From UWMA-0277 sp965183885 (GTDB lineage Bacteria > Bacteroidota > Bacteroidia > Flavobacteriales > BACL11): a stretch of 64,000 nt of DNA. The notes beneath the pieces are model-generated. The model was not told the origin of the DNA and ran no database searches. It worked only from the letters and a program-made list of their open reading frames with translations. The DNA lies in the NCBI GenBank assembly GCA_965183885.1, contig OZ238992.1, positions 124,001-188,000 of the forward strand, in the 5' to 3' direction. A program made the position numbers and the translations under genes. Position 1 is the first letter of the stretch. Each line of letters opens with the position of its first letter. Of this stretch, positions 55,235 to 63,735 are shown piece by piece.

Positions 55235-57077
55235 TAATTTTATTTAATAAAAATCTTGCTTTATGCTTGGGCTCAATTTCTAAAATTTTATTCAAATAAG
55301 CTTTAACATCATACATTTTATTCTGTATTTGAGCTAAGAGTACTAAATTTTCATAGGCTTTAACATAATCAGGATCAAGAGCAACAGCTTGTTTTAAATA
55401 AGCATTTGCCTTAATAAAATCATGCTCTAAAATATAGATATAGCCCAGATTTAAATGCACTTCTTTAATTGTTGGGTTTAGCTCCAATGCTCCTGCAAAA
55501 ATTTCTTTAGCATTTTTTAATTCTTTCTGATTTAATAAGAACGCTCCATACTTTATCTTAAACTCAATTACTGATGGCATTAAAGCTATTGCTGTCTCAA
55601 AATAAGTTCTTGCTTTACTATACATTGTATTTCTTGCTAAGACTTCTCCTACTCTACTATAAGCCATTGCCAAATCGGAATTGCTATAATCACTACTATC
55701 TACCTCAGCATTCATAATATAGTTTACAAGTCCTTTATCATCTTGTTTTAAGTAATAATATTGAATATATGAAGTGAAGTTTATTTCTGTTTTCTCCAAG
55801 AAATGAAAAGCACTATCTAAATATATTCCTTTAGGTTCAAAACTTTCATAGTGTTTTAAATAAGCTTTTGCTTTTGACACATTACTTGGATTATCATTAT
55901 TAATAGCTATTAAACCTAAAAAAATATCTTTATCTGTTTGCTGCTTTTGGTTTGGAATCGCAATTTTATGGTCTGTTATTGCAACATGCATAACATCTGT
56001 TGATGATGACTTTGGCATATGACAAGAAGCACAATCTTGAGTTTCTTCCTCTTTACATACTTCATGGCATTGCATACACTTATTATCAAAATAAGCAGCA
56101 GACATAGTAGTAACACTCTTATGCGGATTATGACAAGTAACACAAGTCATCTCAGCAGCATTAAAGCAATCACTTTGTTTTAATCTATCCACATGAGAAG
56201 CCATAATAAAAGCATCATTATTTTCATACTTAGGCAGATATACATCCATTACATCTACCAGTTTATTCCCAGGTTTAAAATCTTTAAATGTTTTACCTTC
56301 AGCCAATATTGCTGTTCCTTGCAAATGACACCTTTGACAAACATCAAACTGTAAATCCAAGTCTAATTTCGATGGATTTACAATACTATAATCAATATAC
56401 TTTGAAGTATCAACAATAATACCTGCTTGCTTTTGCTTAACATGTATTTCCCCTGGACCATGGCATCTTTCACAATCAATTCCGTTAGGAATGCTCTCAT
56501 ACTTATTAGATGATGTATTAACATGATCAGGGTATGCATTATGACAACTCATACATTCCAAAGCAATTTCACGAGAGAACCTTGTATTATTACCCTTTTC
56601 AAACCCTGGAGGCAAATCAGCAATTCCCTCTTGAGTATAAAAAGTATAAGGCATTTGATGTACATAACCATTAACTTCAAACAAATGAGAATTGGTATGC
56701 TGCCCACTACCAATTTTATAATTTACTTTTTTGATGAGTTGATGTACAGTATCCTTTCCTTTTAATCTAAACTCTTTCAGATATAAACTATCATTTTTCC
56801 AAAAAGGCTGGTAAGTCAGGTTTTTTATTGAATCATGAATAAGTGGCATCTCAGAACCTTCCAAAGCTGAATGCTCTTTTGTAGCATGATTAAAAGACTG
56901 CCCCATTCCTGTTTGCATATAGGAATCATAAATCTCAACATGGCAAGCTCGGCACTCTTCCTTACCTACATACTTTACGGTATCATTATGATTTAAATAT
57001 TCCGTATAAGTACTTAGCTCACCATTTTGGCAAGCAAATAAAAGAATTGAGGCTAAGAATAGTAAAACTTTATTCAT
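55224..57077 (-). CDS. Multihaem cytochrome c lipoprotein with TPR tail
   Basis: 617 residues from the start at 57077 (an upstream ATG, 57113, would overlap the previous gene more). Lipobox LFAC (C16) follows MNKVLLFLASILLF. Seven CXXCH haem motifs are visible: CRACH (about 42), CMSCH, CERCH, CQRCH, CVTCH, CMQCH, CASCH. The N-terminal 350 residues resemble the NrfA/DmsE-like multihaem electron-transfer proteins. The last ~170 residues hold tetratricopeptide repeats (SKARTYFETAIALMP, AKEIFAGALELNP, ANAYLKQAVALDP). An electron carrier on the outer or cytoplasmic membrane is the likely role; the redox partner is unknown. Confidence 0.88.
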   Translation of the reverse strand: MNKVLLFLASILLFACQNGELSTYTEYLNHNDTVKYVGKEECRACHVEIYDSYMQTGMGQSFNHATKEHSALEGSEMPLIHDSIKNLTYQPFWKNDSLYLKEFRLKGKDTVHQLIKKVNYKIGSGQHTNSHLFEVNGYVHQMPYTFYTQEGIADLPPGFEKGNNTRFSREIALECMSCHNAYPDHVNTSSNKYESIPNGIDCERCHGPGEIHVKQKQAGIIVDTSKYIDYSIVNPSKLDLDLQFDVCQRCHLQGTAILAEGKTFKDFKPGNKLVDVMDVYLPKYENNDAFIMASHVDRLKQSDCFNAAEMTCVTCHNPHKSVTTMSAAYFDNKCMQCHEVCKEEETQDCASCHMPKSSSTDVMHVAITDHKIAIPNQKQQTDKDIFLGLIAINNDNPSNVSKAKAYLKHYESFEPKGIYLDSAFHFLEKTEINFTSYIQYYYLKQDDKGLVNYIMNAEVDSSDYSNSDLAMAYSRVGEVLARNTMYSKARTYFETAIALMPSVIEFKIKYGAFLLNQKELKNAKEIFAGALELNPTIKEVHLNLGYIYILEHDFIKANAYLKQAVALDPDYVKAYENLVLLAQIQNKMYDVKAYLNKILEIEPKHKARFLLNKINGQ

Positions 57078-57543
57078 TAGACAATAGGTAATAATTAAGT
57101 TTATTTTTTTCAATTAGCTTAAATCCACTAGATGTAAATAAAGCTATACTTATTTTATTTTTAGCTGCTATACTGCACTTAAGAGTTTTAAGCCTTAGCT
57201 TATTAAAAGCATAATTAATCAGTAAAGATAAAGCCTCCTTTGCATAGCCTTTATGTTGGTACTCTTTAATTACAAGCACCCCAACTTCAGCCTCTGACCC
57301 TGTATAATCAAACAGATCTATCATACCAATAGCCACTCCATTTAAATCAATAACGAAACGAAACTGCCCTGCAATAGCAATATCTTGTTGTGCATTGCTA
57401 ATGTAATTTATTAAATCTTCTTTAGTAAAATGTGTCCTCTCACTTCCAAATTTCCATAAACGCTCATCATTTTCAACAGCAGAAATAAAATCTAAATCAT
57501 TAGGTTGTAAATAGCGTAATTTTATGTTCTTTCCAGTTAACAT
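57070..57543 (-). CDS. GNAT-family N-acetyltransferase (RimJ/RimL type)
   Basis: 157 residues. The fold begins MLTGKNIKLRYLQPNDLDF, typical of the RimL group, and the coenzyme-A loop is EVGVLVIKEYQHKGYAKEAL. Possible substrates are protein N-termini, a spermidine or a small amine; not readable. It overlaps dapF by 7 nt and the multihaem gene by 8 nt. Confidence 0.88.
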   Translation of the reverse strand: MLTGKNIKLRYLQPNDLDFISAVENDERLWKFGSERTHFTKEDLINYISNAQQDIAIAGQFRFVIDLNGVAIGMIDLFDYTGSEAEVGVLVIKEYQHKGYAKEALSLLINYAFNKLRLKTLKCSIAAKNKISIALFTSSGFKLIEKNKLNYYLLSNE

Positions 57544-58310
57544 ACAAACTCACCAGCATAAACCATGCTTACTTCTCCGCTCAACCAAATATTTCTATAA
57601 TCACCATTAAATTCCTCAAAGCTAACCGTTAAATCACCTCCTTTAGTTTGTACATTTATTAAGTTTTCCTTTATGCAATTTGCATAATGCATTGCAATAG
57701 CTGTAGCTACTGTTCCTGTACCACAACTTAGGGTTTCATCTTCCACTCCTCTCTCGTAGGTTCTTACTTTTAACTCAGCAGAATCTTGTACAAAATTTAC
57801 ATTTATTCCTTCCTTTTTAAAAGGGGCCGAGTTTCGAACTTCCCTACCTTCTTTTACTACATTCAGAGCATCTAAATTATCAACTAATTCAATATAATGT
57901 GGAGAGCCTGTATCCATTACTATACCATCGCCTACACCTTCTATATTGCTAACATCTTGCATTTGCAATGCGATAGTATCTCCTAAAAACTGACCTTTAT
58001 GCGCGCCATCAATTGCCATAAATGATGTTTCTTTTTCAATAATTTCTAACATCTCAGCAAAAGCAATAATGCACCTACCTCCATTTCCACACATGCTCGA
58101 TTGCTTCCCATCCGAATTAAAATAAATCATCTCAAAATCAAGAGTATCATGCTCACGCAAAAGAATTAAGCCATCAGCTCCAATACCCATTCTTCGTTCA
58201 CAAAGTGCCGAAATTAAAGCTGCATCCTCAATATCAAATTCATTTTCTCTATCATCAATCATGATGAAATCATTACCTGTACCTTGGTATTTATAAAATT
58301 CTATAATCAT
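57537..58310 (-). CDS. dapF: Diaminopimelate epimerase
   Basis: 257 residues. Catalytic cysteines C74 (SSMCGNGGRC) and C196 (LSCGTGTVA) are both in place. It converts LL- to meso-diaminopimelate for lysine and peptidoglycan. The N-terminal KYQGTGNDFIMID motif is the usual family start. Upstream of the gene is a 178-bp gap shared with the GAPDH gene. The acetyltransferase gene overlaps its end by 7 nt. Confidence 0.96.
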   Translation of the reverse strand: MIIEFYKYQGTGNDFIMIDDRENEFDIEDAALISALCERRMGIGADGLILLREHDTLDFEMIYFNSDGKQSSMCGNGGRCIIAFAEMLEIIEKETSFMAIDGAHKGQFLGDTIALQMQDVSNIEGVGDGIVMDTGSPHYIELVDNLDALNVVKEGREVRNSAPFKKEGINVNFVQDSAELKVRTYERGVEDETLSCGTGTVATAIAMHYANCIKENLINVQTKGGDLTVSFEEFNGDYRNIWLSGEVSMVYAGEFVC

Positions 58311-58349
58311 GTGGTAAAAGTAGAAAATAGTTGTTGGTTATTAGTTATT

Positions 58350-58365
58350 TAGTTGTTAGTTTTTA
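58350..58365 (+). repeat. 16-bp repeat, copy A
   Basis: TAGTTGTTAGTTTTTA. The same 16 bases occur reversed at 60597-60612; a partial copy (TAGTTGTT) lies at 58328-58335. Confidence 0.6.
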
Positions 58366-58388
58366 ATAATAAAAAATAGACTAAAATT

Positions 58389-58434
58389 AGAGCTACTCCT
58401 GTACTGGTTATTTTTACCAGTTCCTTTAGGCTCT
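58389..58434 (+). other. Long imperfect hairpin upstream of the GAPDH promoter
   Basis: Outer stem AGAGC (58389-58393) with GCTCT (58430-58434), inner stem ACTGGT (58403-58408) with ACCAGT (58416-58421), followed by a run of T. It lies between the divergent dapF and GAPDH genes and overlaps the presumed -33 site of the GAPDH promoter. Confidence 0.55.
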
Positions 58435-58457
58435 TTTATTTATAAAACTTACTTTTG
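58425..58457 (+). promoter_or_regulatory. Promoter of the GAPDH gene
   Basis: TTTA (58425-58428) as a weak -33, 21 bp, TACTTTTG (58450-58457), exact -7 consensus, 31 nt before the ATG. Confidence 0.6.
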
Positions 58458-58488
58458 CAGCAATTTTATAACCAAAAAAATAAAACGA

Positions 58489-59928
58489 ATGTCAGCATCT
58501 TATGAAACGCAATTAAACGATTGGGTAAACAAAGAAAAATCAGGAGTTAATTTATTAAATTCTGTAGGTACTCTAATGTACGATAAAGGAATAGAACTTA
58601 TTCTTTTCAGAAACCAGTTATTAGAAATTGGTGTTTCAGAATTAATGAACTATGTATCTTACGCTAACAATGTAGTAAACAGAACAATAAATGTTGAAAC
58701 AGCTGCAGCACTAGCTAGTGAAATGCTAAACCTTGACTTAGCCCCTTCAAAATTAGACATTGGTCTATTAAGTGCTGAATACTTAGAAGAAGGAGCAACT
58801 GATGTTAATGCTTTTTTAACTGAAAAACTAGCTAATTTTATTGGTGCTGATAAAGACAAAGTTGAACCTAAGGATGTTATTCTTTACGGATTTGGTCGTA
58901 TAGGAAGGTTAGCTGCAAGAGAGCTTATAAAACAAGCAGGAAAAGGACAACAATTAAGATTAAAAGCTATTGTTGTAAGAAGATTAACTGATGCTCAAAT
59001 TATTAAAAGAGCTGACTTATTAAGAAATGATTCTGTTCATGGTGCATTTAGAGGAGTTGTAGATGTTGATTTAGCTAACCAAGCAATAATTGTAAACGGA
59101 CAAGTTATTAAGTTTATTGATGGAGGAAACCCTGAAGATATTGACTATACTGCTTATGGCATTGACAATGCTTTATTGATTGACAATACAGGTGCATTTA
59201 CTGATAAAGAAGCACTATCTCGTCACTTACAAGCTAAAGGAGTAAGCAAAGTATTACTTACTGCTCCTGGTAAAGGAATTCCAAATATCGTTTATGGAAT
59301 TAACTCAAAAGAAATTGATGTAGACAATACAAATGTATTCTCTGCTGCATCTTGTACAACAAACTGTATTGCTCCTATTTTACACATTATTGAAGATAAG
59401 TACGGAGTAAACAAAGGACACTTAGAAACAGTACATTCTTATACTAATGATCAAAACCTTTTGGACAACATGCATAAGAAACCAAGAAGAGGAAGATCTG
59501 CAGCTATCAATATGGTTATTACATCTACAGGAGCAGGAAATGCGGTAACTAAAGTAATTCCTAGCTTAGCTGGAAAACTATCTGCTAATGCAGTGCGTGT
59601 TCCTACTCCAAATGTATCTTTAGCCATTTTAAAACTAAACCTTAATAAAGCAACTTCATTGGATGAAATAAACAACACCATGAGAGAAGCTGCACTAAGA
59701 GGAAATTTAGTAAACCAAATTAATTATCAAGTAGATCCTGAATTAGTATCAACTGATATTATTGGAAATACTTGTTGCTCAATTTACGATAGTAAAGCAA
59801 CTATAGTAACTGAAGATGGTGAAGATGTTGTACTTTATGTATGGTATGATAATGAGTTTGGATATACTAAACAAGTTATTCGTTTAGCAAAACAAATTGC
59901 TAAAGTAAGAAGGTTAACTTACTACTAA
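58489..59928 (+). CDS. gap: Glyceraldehyde-3-phosphate dehydrogenase with N-terminal extension
   Basis: 479 residues, much longer than classical GAPDH (about 335). Residues 1-128 are an alpha-helical extension; the NAD-binding GFGRIGR motif starts at 134 and the catalytic C289 lies in SAASCTTNC. This long form is known from Bacteroidota and related groups; the extension has no assigned function. The glycolytic/gluconeogenic oxidation of glyceraldehyde-3-phosphate is secure. The following membrane protein gene starts 8 nt after the stop. Confidence 0.94.
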   Translation: MSASYETQLNDWVNKEKSGVNLLNSVGTLMYDKGIELILFRNQLLEIGVSELMNYVSYANNVVNRTINVETAAALASEMLNLDLAPSKLDIGLLSAEYLEEGATDVNAFLTEKLANFIGADKDKVEPKDVILYGFGRIGRLAARELIKQAGKGQQLRLKAIVVRRLTDAQIIKRADLLRNDSVHGAFRGVVDVDLANQAIIVNGQVIKFIDGGNPEDIDYTAYGIDNALLIDNTGAFTDKEALSRHLQAKGVSKVLLTAPGKGIPNIVYGINSKEIDVDNTNVFSAASCTTNCIAPILHIIEDKYGVNKGHLETVHSYTNDQNLLDNMHKKPRRGRSAAINMVITSTGAGNAVTKVIPSLAGKLSANAVRVPTPNVSLAILKLNLNKATSLDEINNTMREAALRGNLVNQINYQVDPELVSTDIIGNTCCSIYDSKATIVTEDGEDVVLYVWYDNEFGYTKQVIRLAKQIAKVRRLTYY

Positions 59929-59936
59929 AACTTACA

Positions 59937-60515
59937 ATGCTCGATAGCTTAAAAATTAACCATAGAGCATTTATCACTTATAAATTCTTTAACTCTTTAT
60001 TTACAGGGATTTCAGTAGGGAGTATTTTTATTATTTACTCCCCACTGTCTCCTTCTGTATATTCTTTAGGAGGAATTGTATTAGCAGCATTAATGTTAGT
60101 GGTTGCTATGTTTTATGCTAAGATATTAAACAACCACTATTTCTTCAGGATTTCACTTCTTGTTGAAGTAGTACTATTAGCACTTGTTACTTACTTCCTG
60201 ATCTTTTCTTACAGCTACCAAACTGCCCTTATTGTTTATAGTGGCTACCAAATATCCTTTGTATTTGGATCTTACCTAGTAAGAGCTGAGACCTTAGCTA
60301 TTAAAAAAAATAAAATACTAACCTTTATTGATATTGCTAAGCAAGCAGGATATTTAATTGGTTTAGCTGTATCCTATCTATTTTATAAAATAATAGAATA
60401 TCAATTTGCTATTACCGATAACCAAGAACAGGTTTATCTTATTCATTACCTTCTTGTAGGTATTGAAATTCTTATTATTTACCTATTGGTAAAATCTTTC
60501 AGTAAAAAGAAGTAA
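59937..60515 (+). CDS. Six-helix membrane protein of unknown function
   Basis: 192 residues with about six hydrophobic segments (20-35, 42-62, 70-90, 95-115, 130-150, 165-188), the size of half a major facilitator superfamily protein. No conserved motif recognised. It is 8 nt after the GAPDH gene and so probably co-transcribed, though a metabolic link is not evident. Confidence 0.72.
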   Translation: MLDSLKINHRAFITYKFFNSLFTGISVGSIFIIYSPLSPSVYSLGGIVLAALMLVVAMFYAKILNNHYFFRISLLVEVVLLALVTYFLIFSYSYQTALIVYSGYQISFVFGSYLVRAETLAIKKNKILTFIDIAKQAGYLIGLAVSYLFYKIIEYQFAITDNQEQVYLIHYLLVGIEILIIYLLVKSFSKKK

Positions 60516-60596
60516 ATATATTTGAGGCAGAATAATTAGTTTTCCATTAATTAAATGCTCTTACTTATGAAAAAAGAATAATTATTGAGTAGTTTC

Positions 60597-60612
60597 TAAA
60601 AACTAACAACTA
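60597..60612 (-). repeat. 16-bp repeat, copy B (inverted)
   Basis: Plus strand TAAAAACTAACAACTA, the exact reverse complement of copy A at 58350-58365. The two copies bracket the GAPDH and membrane-protein genes. Confidence 0.6.
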
Positions 60613-60614
60613 TA

Positions 60615-61652
60615 CTACATCTCATCAAAATCGACTACTACATTCTCTGATGCTGGTCGTGCTTGGCAACCCAATACATAGCCTTCTGCTACCTCTTCAT
60701 CAGATAAAGAATAGTTAGCATCCATAGTAACCTTACCTTCCATTACTTTTGCCTTACAGGTACAACATACTGCTCCTTTACAAGAAAATGGAACATCAGC
60801 CCCTTGTTCCATTGCTGCATCTAATATCGTTTGTCCTTTATTAGATAAGGTAAATTCAAAGTCTTCACCATCAACACTCACCATTACATTAGCTACTATT
60901 TCTGATGAATCATCATCTGATTTTTCTTTCTTTACTGCAGTAAAACGCTCAAAGTGAATGTCATTTTGATTTACTCTGTTTAATAAGAGTAATTCATTTG
61001 CATTATCAATTAGTTCACCAGGACCACAAATAAAATATGCATCTGCTATTTTTAAAGTAATAAAGGTATTTAATAATTGCTGTAAAGTATTTTTATTTAA
61101 CCTAGCATTTATTGTTCCTGCAACTTTTTCCTGTGAATATGCCCAATGTATCTTTAAGCGAGTAGGATATTCATTCTGCAATGCCTTAAGTGCTTCACTA
61201 AACATAGTAGAATCCTGAGTTTTATTTCCATAAATCAAAGTAAACTTATTATCTGAATCTTGAGCAAGTACCGTTTTTATCATAGATAAAATTGGCGTTA
61301 CTCCACTTCCTGCACATATTCCTACACTATGCTTTTTATCCTCTTCAATTATAAAATTTCCTGTAGGAGGCATCACTTCTAATACATCCCCAGCTTTTAA
61401 GTCTGTAGTTAAAAAAGTTGACATCTTCCCTCCTTCTACTCTCTTTACTCCTATGCTTACACCTTCATTATTAGCACTACAAATAGAATAAGCCCTTCTT
61501 AATTCCTCTCCATTTATTTGGTGTTTAATAGTAATATATTGCCCTGCCTTAAACTGAAACAAATCATTATTAGCTACATCAAAATTTAACACTACAGCTT
61601 CAGCTGTTAATTCTATAATACTACTTATTGTTAAAGGGTAAAACTTATTCAT
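60615..61652 (-). CDS. paaE: Phenylacetyl-CoA epoxidase reductase subunit PaaE
   Basis: 345-residue flavin reductase with an FAD-binding domain (about 1-100; RRAYSICSANN), an NAD-binding domain (about 105-235; GICAGSGVTPILSM) and a C-terminal plant-type 2Fe-2S domain (about 250-345) with CKGAVCCTCKA plus a distal Cys in VLGCQARP. It supplies electrons from NAD(P)H to the PaaA di-iron subunit. In this genome it is transcribed divergently from paaABC(D), across a 114-bp control region. Confidence 0.95.
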   Translation of the reverse strand: MNKFYPLTISSIIELTAEAVVLNFDVANNDLFQFKAGQYITIKHQINGEELRRAYSICSANNEGVSIGVKRVEGGKMSTFLTTDLKAGDVLEVMPPTGNFIIEEDKKHSVGICAGSGVTPILSMIKTVLAQDSDNKFTLIYGNKTQDSTMFSEALKALQNEYPTRLKIHWAYSQEKVAGTINARLNKNTLQQLLNTFITLKIADAYFICGPGELIDNANELLLLNRVNQNDIHFERFTAVKKEKSDDDSSEIVANVMVSVDGEDFEFTLSNKGQTILDAAMEQGADVPFSCKGAVCCTCKAKVMEGKVTMDANYSLSDEEVAEGYVLGCQARPASENVVVDFDEM

Positions 61653-61668
61653 TTATCTAAAATTTTTG

Positions 61669-61676
61669 CAAAAATA
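61669..61676 (-). promoter_or_regulatory. -7 element of paaE
   Basis: Minus-strand TATTTTTG, exact consensus, 17 nt before the ATG at 61652; no -33 match. Confidence 0.5.
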
Positions 61677-61712
61677 TCATTTTATAAATAATGTTGACCA
61701 TATTGAGACAAA

Positions 61713-61725
61713 TATCATAATGATA
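61713..61725. promoter_or_regulatory. Perfect 13-bp palindrome in the paaE-paaA control region
   Basis: TATCATAATGATA, 6-bp arms around a central A. It sits 15 bp upstream of the paaA -7 element, exactly where a -33 element would be expected and where no TTTG is found. A site for a phenylacetate-responsive regulator is inferred. Confidence 0.5.
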
Positions 61726-61740
61726 CATAACATAAATTCA

Positions 61741-61748
61741 TAAGTTTG
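61741..61748 (+). promoter_or_regulatory. -7 element of paaABCD
   Basis: TAAGTTTG, exact consensus, 18 nt before the ATG of paaA at 61767. Confidence 0.6.
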
Positions 61749-61766
61749 CACTACAAAATTATAACA

Positions 61767-62693
61767 ATGAACGAAACAAGATTTCAAGAACGCATTGATG
61801 CCGAAAAAAAGATAGAGCCTAAAGATTGGATGCCCGATGCATATCGTAAGCATTTAATCCGTCAAATTTCACAACATGCACATTCCGAAGTTATAGGAAT
61901 GCAGCCTGAAGGAAATTGGGTAACAAGAGCTCCTTCTTTAAGAGCAAAGATGATATTACTAGCTAAAATACAAGATGAAGCAGGACACGGCTTATACCTA
62001 TACAGTGCCTGTGAAACCTTAGGAATTAGCAGAGAAGAACTCGTACAACAATTACATGATGGGAAAGCAAAATACTCTTCAATATTTAACTACCCTACTT
62101 TAAATTGGGCAGATATGGGTGCTGTTGGTTGGCTCGTTGATGGAGCTGCAATTGTAAACCAAGTATCTTTACAAAGAACATCTTATGGACCTTACTCAAG
62201 AGGAATGGTAAAGATTTGTAAAGAAGAAAGTTTTCACCAACGCCAAGGATATGAAATAATGGCTGAAATGGCAAAAGGTACTCCTGAGCAAAAAGAAATG
62301 GCTCAAGATGCATTAAATCGTTTTTGGTGGCCTTCAATTATGATGTTTGGCCCTCATGATGCTGATTCCCCTAGAACAGGAAATGCCATGAAATGGAAAA
62401 TTAAGAGACAAACTAATGATGCTTTACGACAAGATTTTATTGATAAAACTGTTGGACAAGCCGAAGTTATTGGACTTACTATTCCTGATCCTGATTTAAA
62501 ATGGAACGAAGAAAGAGGTCATTATGATTTTGGTGCTATGGACTGGGATGAATTCTGGAATGTAGTAAACGGAAACGGGCCTTGTAATAAACAAAGGTTG
62601 GATCATCATAAAAAAGCACATGCTGAAGGAAAATGGGTAAGAGATGCAGCAAGAGCTTATTCAAAAAAACAAACATTAGTAGAAACTATATAA
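61767..62693 (+). CDS. paaA: Phenylacetyl-CoA epoxidase catalytic subunit PaaA
   Basis: 308 residues from the ATG at 61767; a TTG at 61746 also opens the frame but lies inside the promoter. Ferritin-like di-iron oxygenase that epoxidises the ring of phenylacetyl-CoA. Iron ligands fall in KIQDEAGHGLYLYS (ExxH) and EESFHQRQGYE, with the substrate-site region around NWADMGAVGWL. It works with PaaB, C and E. The start of paaB is 8 nt after the stop. Confidence 0.95.
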   Translation: MNETRFQERIDAEKKIEPKDWMPDAYRKHLIRQISQHAHSEVIGMQPEGNWVTRAPSLRAKMILLAKIQDEAGHGLYLYSACETLGISREELVQQLHDGKAKYSSIFNYPTLNWADMGAVGWLVDGAAIVNQVSLQRTSYGPYSRGMVKICKEESFHQRQGYEIMAEMAKGTPEQKEMAQDALNRFWWPSIMMFGPHDADSPRTGNAMKWKIKRQTNDALRQDFIDKTVGQAEVIGLTIPDPDLKWNEERGHYDFGAMDWDEFWNVVNGNGPCNKQRLDHHKKAHAEGKWVRDAARAYSKKQTLVETI

Positions 62694-62701
62694 ATAAAAT
62701 T

Positions 62702-62986
62702 ATGTCAGACAATACAGATATCTGGGAAGTATTTATCCAAAGTAAAAACGGTTTAGCACACAAACATGTAGGAAATGTACATGCAACTGATAAAGAAATG
62801 GCATTGCAAAATGCAAGAGATTTATACACAAGAAGAAATGAAGGTTCTTGTATATGGGTTGTAAAATCAGCAGACATTATCTCTTCTGAATCAGAAGATA
62901 GTGAAGCATTCTTTGATCCATCAAACGACAAGATGTACCGTCACCCTACTTTTTACACAATGCCTGATGGCGCAAAACATATTTAA
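62702..62986 (+). CDS. paaB: Phenylacetyl-CoA epoxidase subunit PaaB
   Basis: 94 residues from the ATG at 62702. An upstream in-frame ATG (62633) lies within paaA and adds a non-conserved leader. The MSDNTDIWEVFIQSKNGLAH start, ARDLYTRRNEGSCIWVV centre and YRHPTFYTMPDG end match PaaB, a small bridging subunit of the epoxidase complex. Confidence 0.94.
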   Translation: MSDNTDIWEVFIQSKNGLAHKHVGNVHATDKEMALQNARDLYTRRNEGSCIWVVKSADIISSESEDSEAFFDPSNDKMYRHPTFYTMPDGAKHI

Positions 62987-62988
62987 GA

Positions 62989-63735
62989 ATGAGTAATTTA
63001 TTAACTTATACCTTACGAATTGCTGATAGCTCTTTAGTATTAGGACAAAGAATGGCACAATGGTGTTCAAACGGACCTACTTTAGAAGAAGATATTGCAA
63101 TGTCAAACATTTCTTTAGATATGTTTGGGCAAGCAAATGGATTTTACGAATATGCTGCACAGCAAGACGGAAATCAATCTGCTGATGATTTAGCATTTAG
63201 GAGAAATGAAAGAGAATTTTTCAATCACCAATTAGCAGAACAAGAAAACGGTCATTTTGGAACTACTATTGCAAGAAATTTCCTTCATGATGCGTTTAAC
63301 TTTTTATTCTACACTCAATTAGCAAATAGCAAAGATGAAACCCTTGCTGCACTTGGAGCTAAATCTTTAAAAGAAGTAAAATACCATTTAAAACATTCTA
63401 GTAATTGGCTAGTACGCTTAGGAGATGGAACTGATGAGAGTAATGCTAAAACTCAAGATGCTTTAAACAATCTTTGGAAATACACCAATGAATTATTTGA
63501 AATGGACAGCATTGATACTGAACTTTTAAATGATGGAATTGGAGTTGATAACGCTGCATTAAGAAGCGAGTGGGATACTATTGTAAATAATACCTTAGCA
63601 AAAGCAAAACTAAGCCGACCTGAAGATGGCTATATGGCTACGGGTGGTAAAAAAGGAATTCATACTGAATGCCTTGGTTTCTTACTTGCTGAGATGCAAT
63701 ATTTACCAAGAGCCTATCCTAATGCAAAGTGGTAA
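62989..63735 (+). CDS. paaC: Phenylacetyl-CoA epoxidase structural subunit PaaC
   Basis: 248 residues, ferritin-like subunit that pairs with PaaA without its own active site. Recognisable segments are RIADSSLVLGQRMAQW, EDIAMSNISLDMFGQA and MQYLPRAYPNAKW at the C-terminus. It starts 2 nt after paaB and its end overlaps paaD by 14 nt. Confidence 0.94.
   Translation: MSNLLTYTLRIADSSLVLGQRMAQWCSNGPTLEEDIAMSNISLDMFGQANGFYEYAAQQDGNQSADDLAFRRNEREFFNHQLAEQENGHFGTTIARNFLHDAFNFLFYTQLANSKDETLAALGAKSLKEVKYHLKHSSNWLVRLGDGTDESNAKTQDALNNLWKYTNELFEMDSIDTELLNDGIGVDNAALRSEWDTIVNNTLAKAKLSRPEDGYMATGGKKGIHTECLGFLLAEMQYLPRAYPNAKW

Noticed and set aside
58350..60612. Insertion sequence bracketing the GAPDH genes.
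   Set aside because: No transposase gene and no target-site duplication; only short inverted copies of a repeat.
62633..62701. Upstream ATG for paaB.
   Set aside because: The leader lies inside paaA, is not like PaaB, and the ATG at 62702 gives the usual length.
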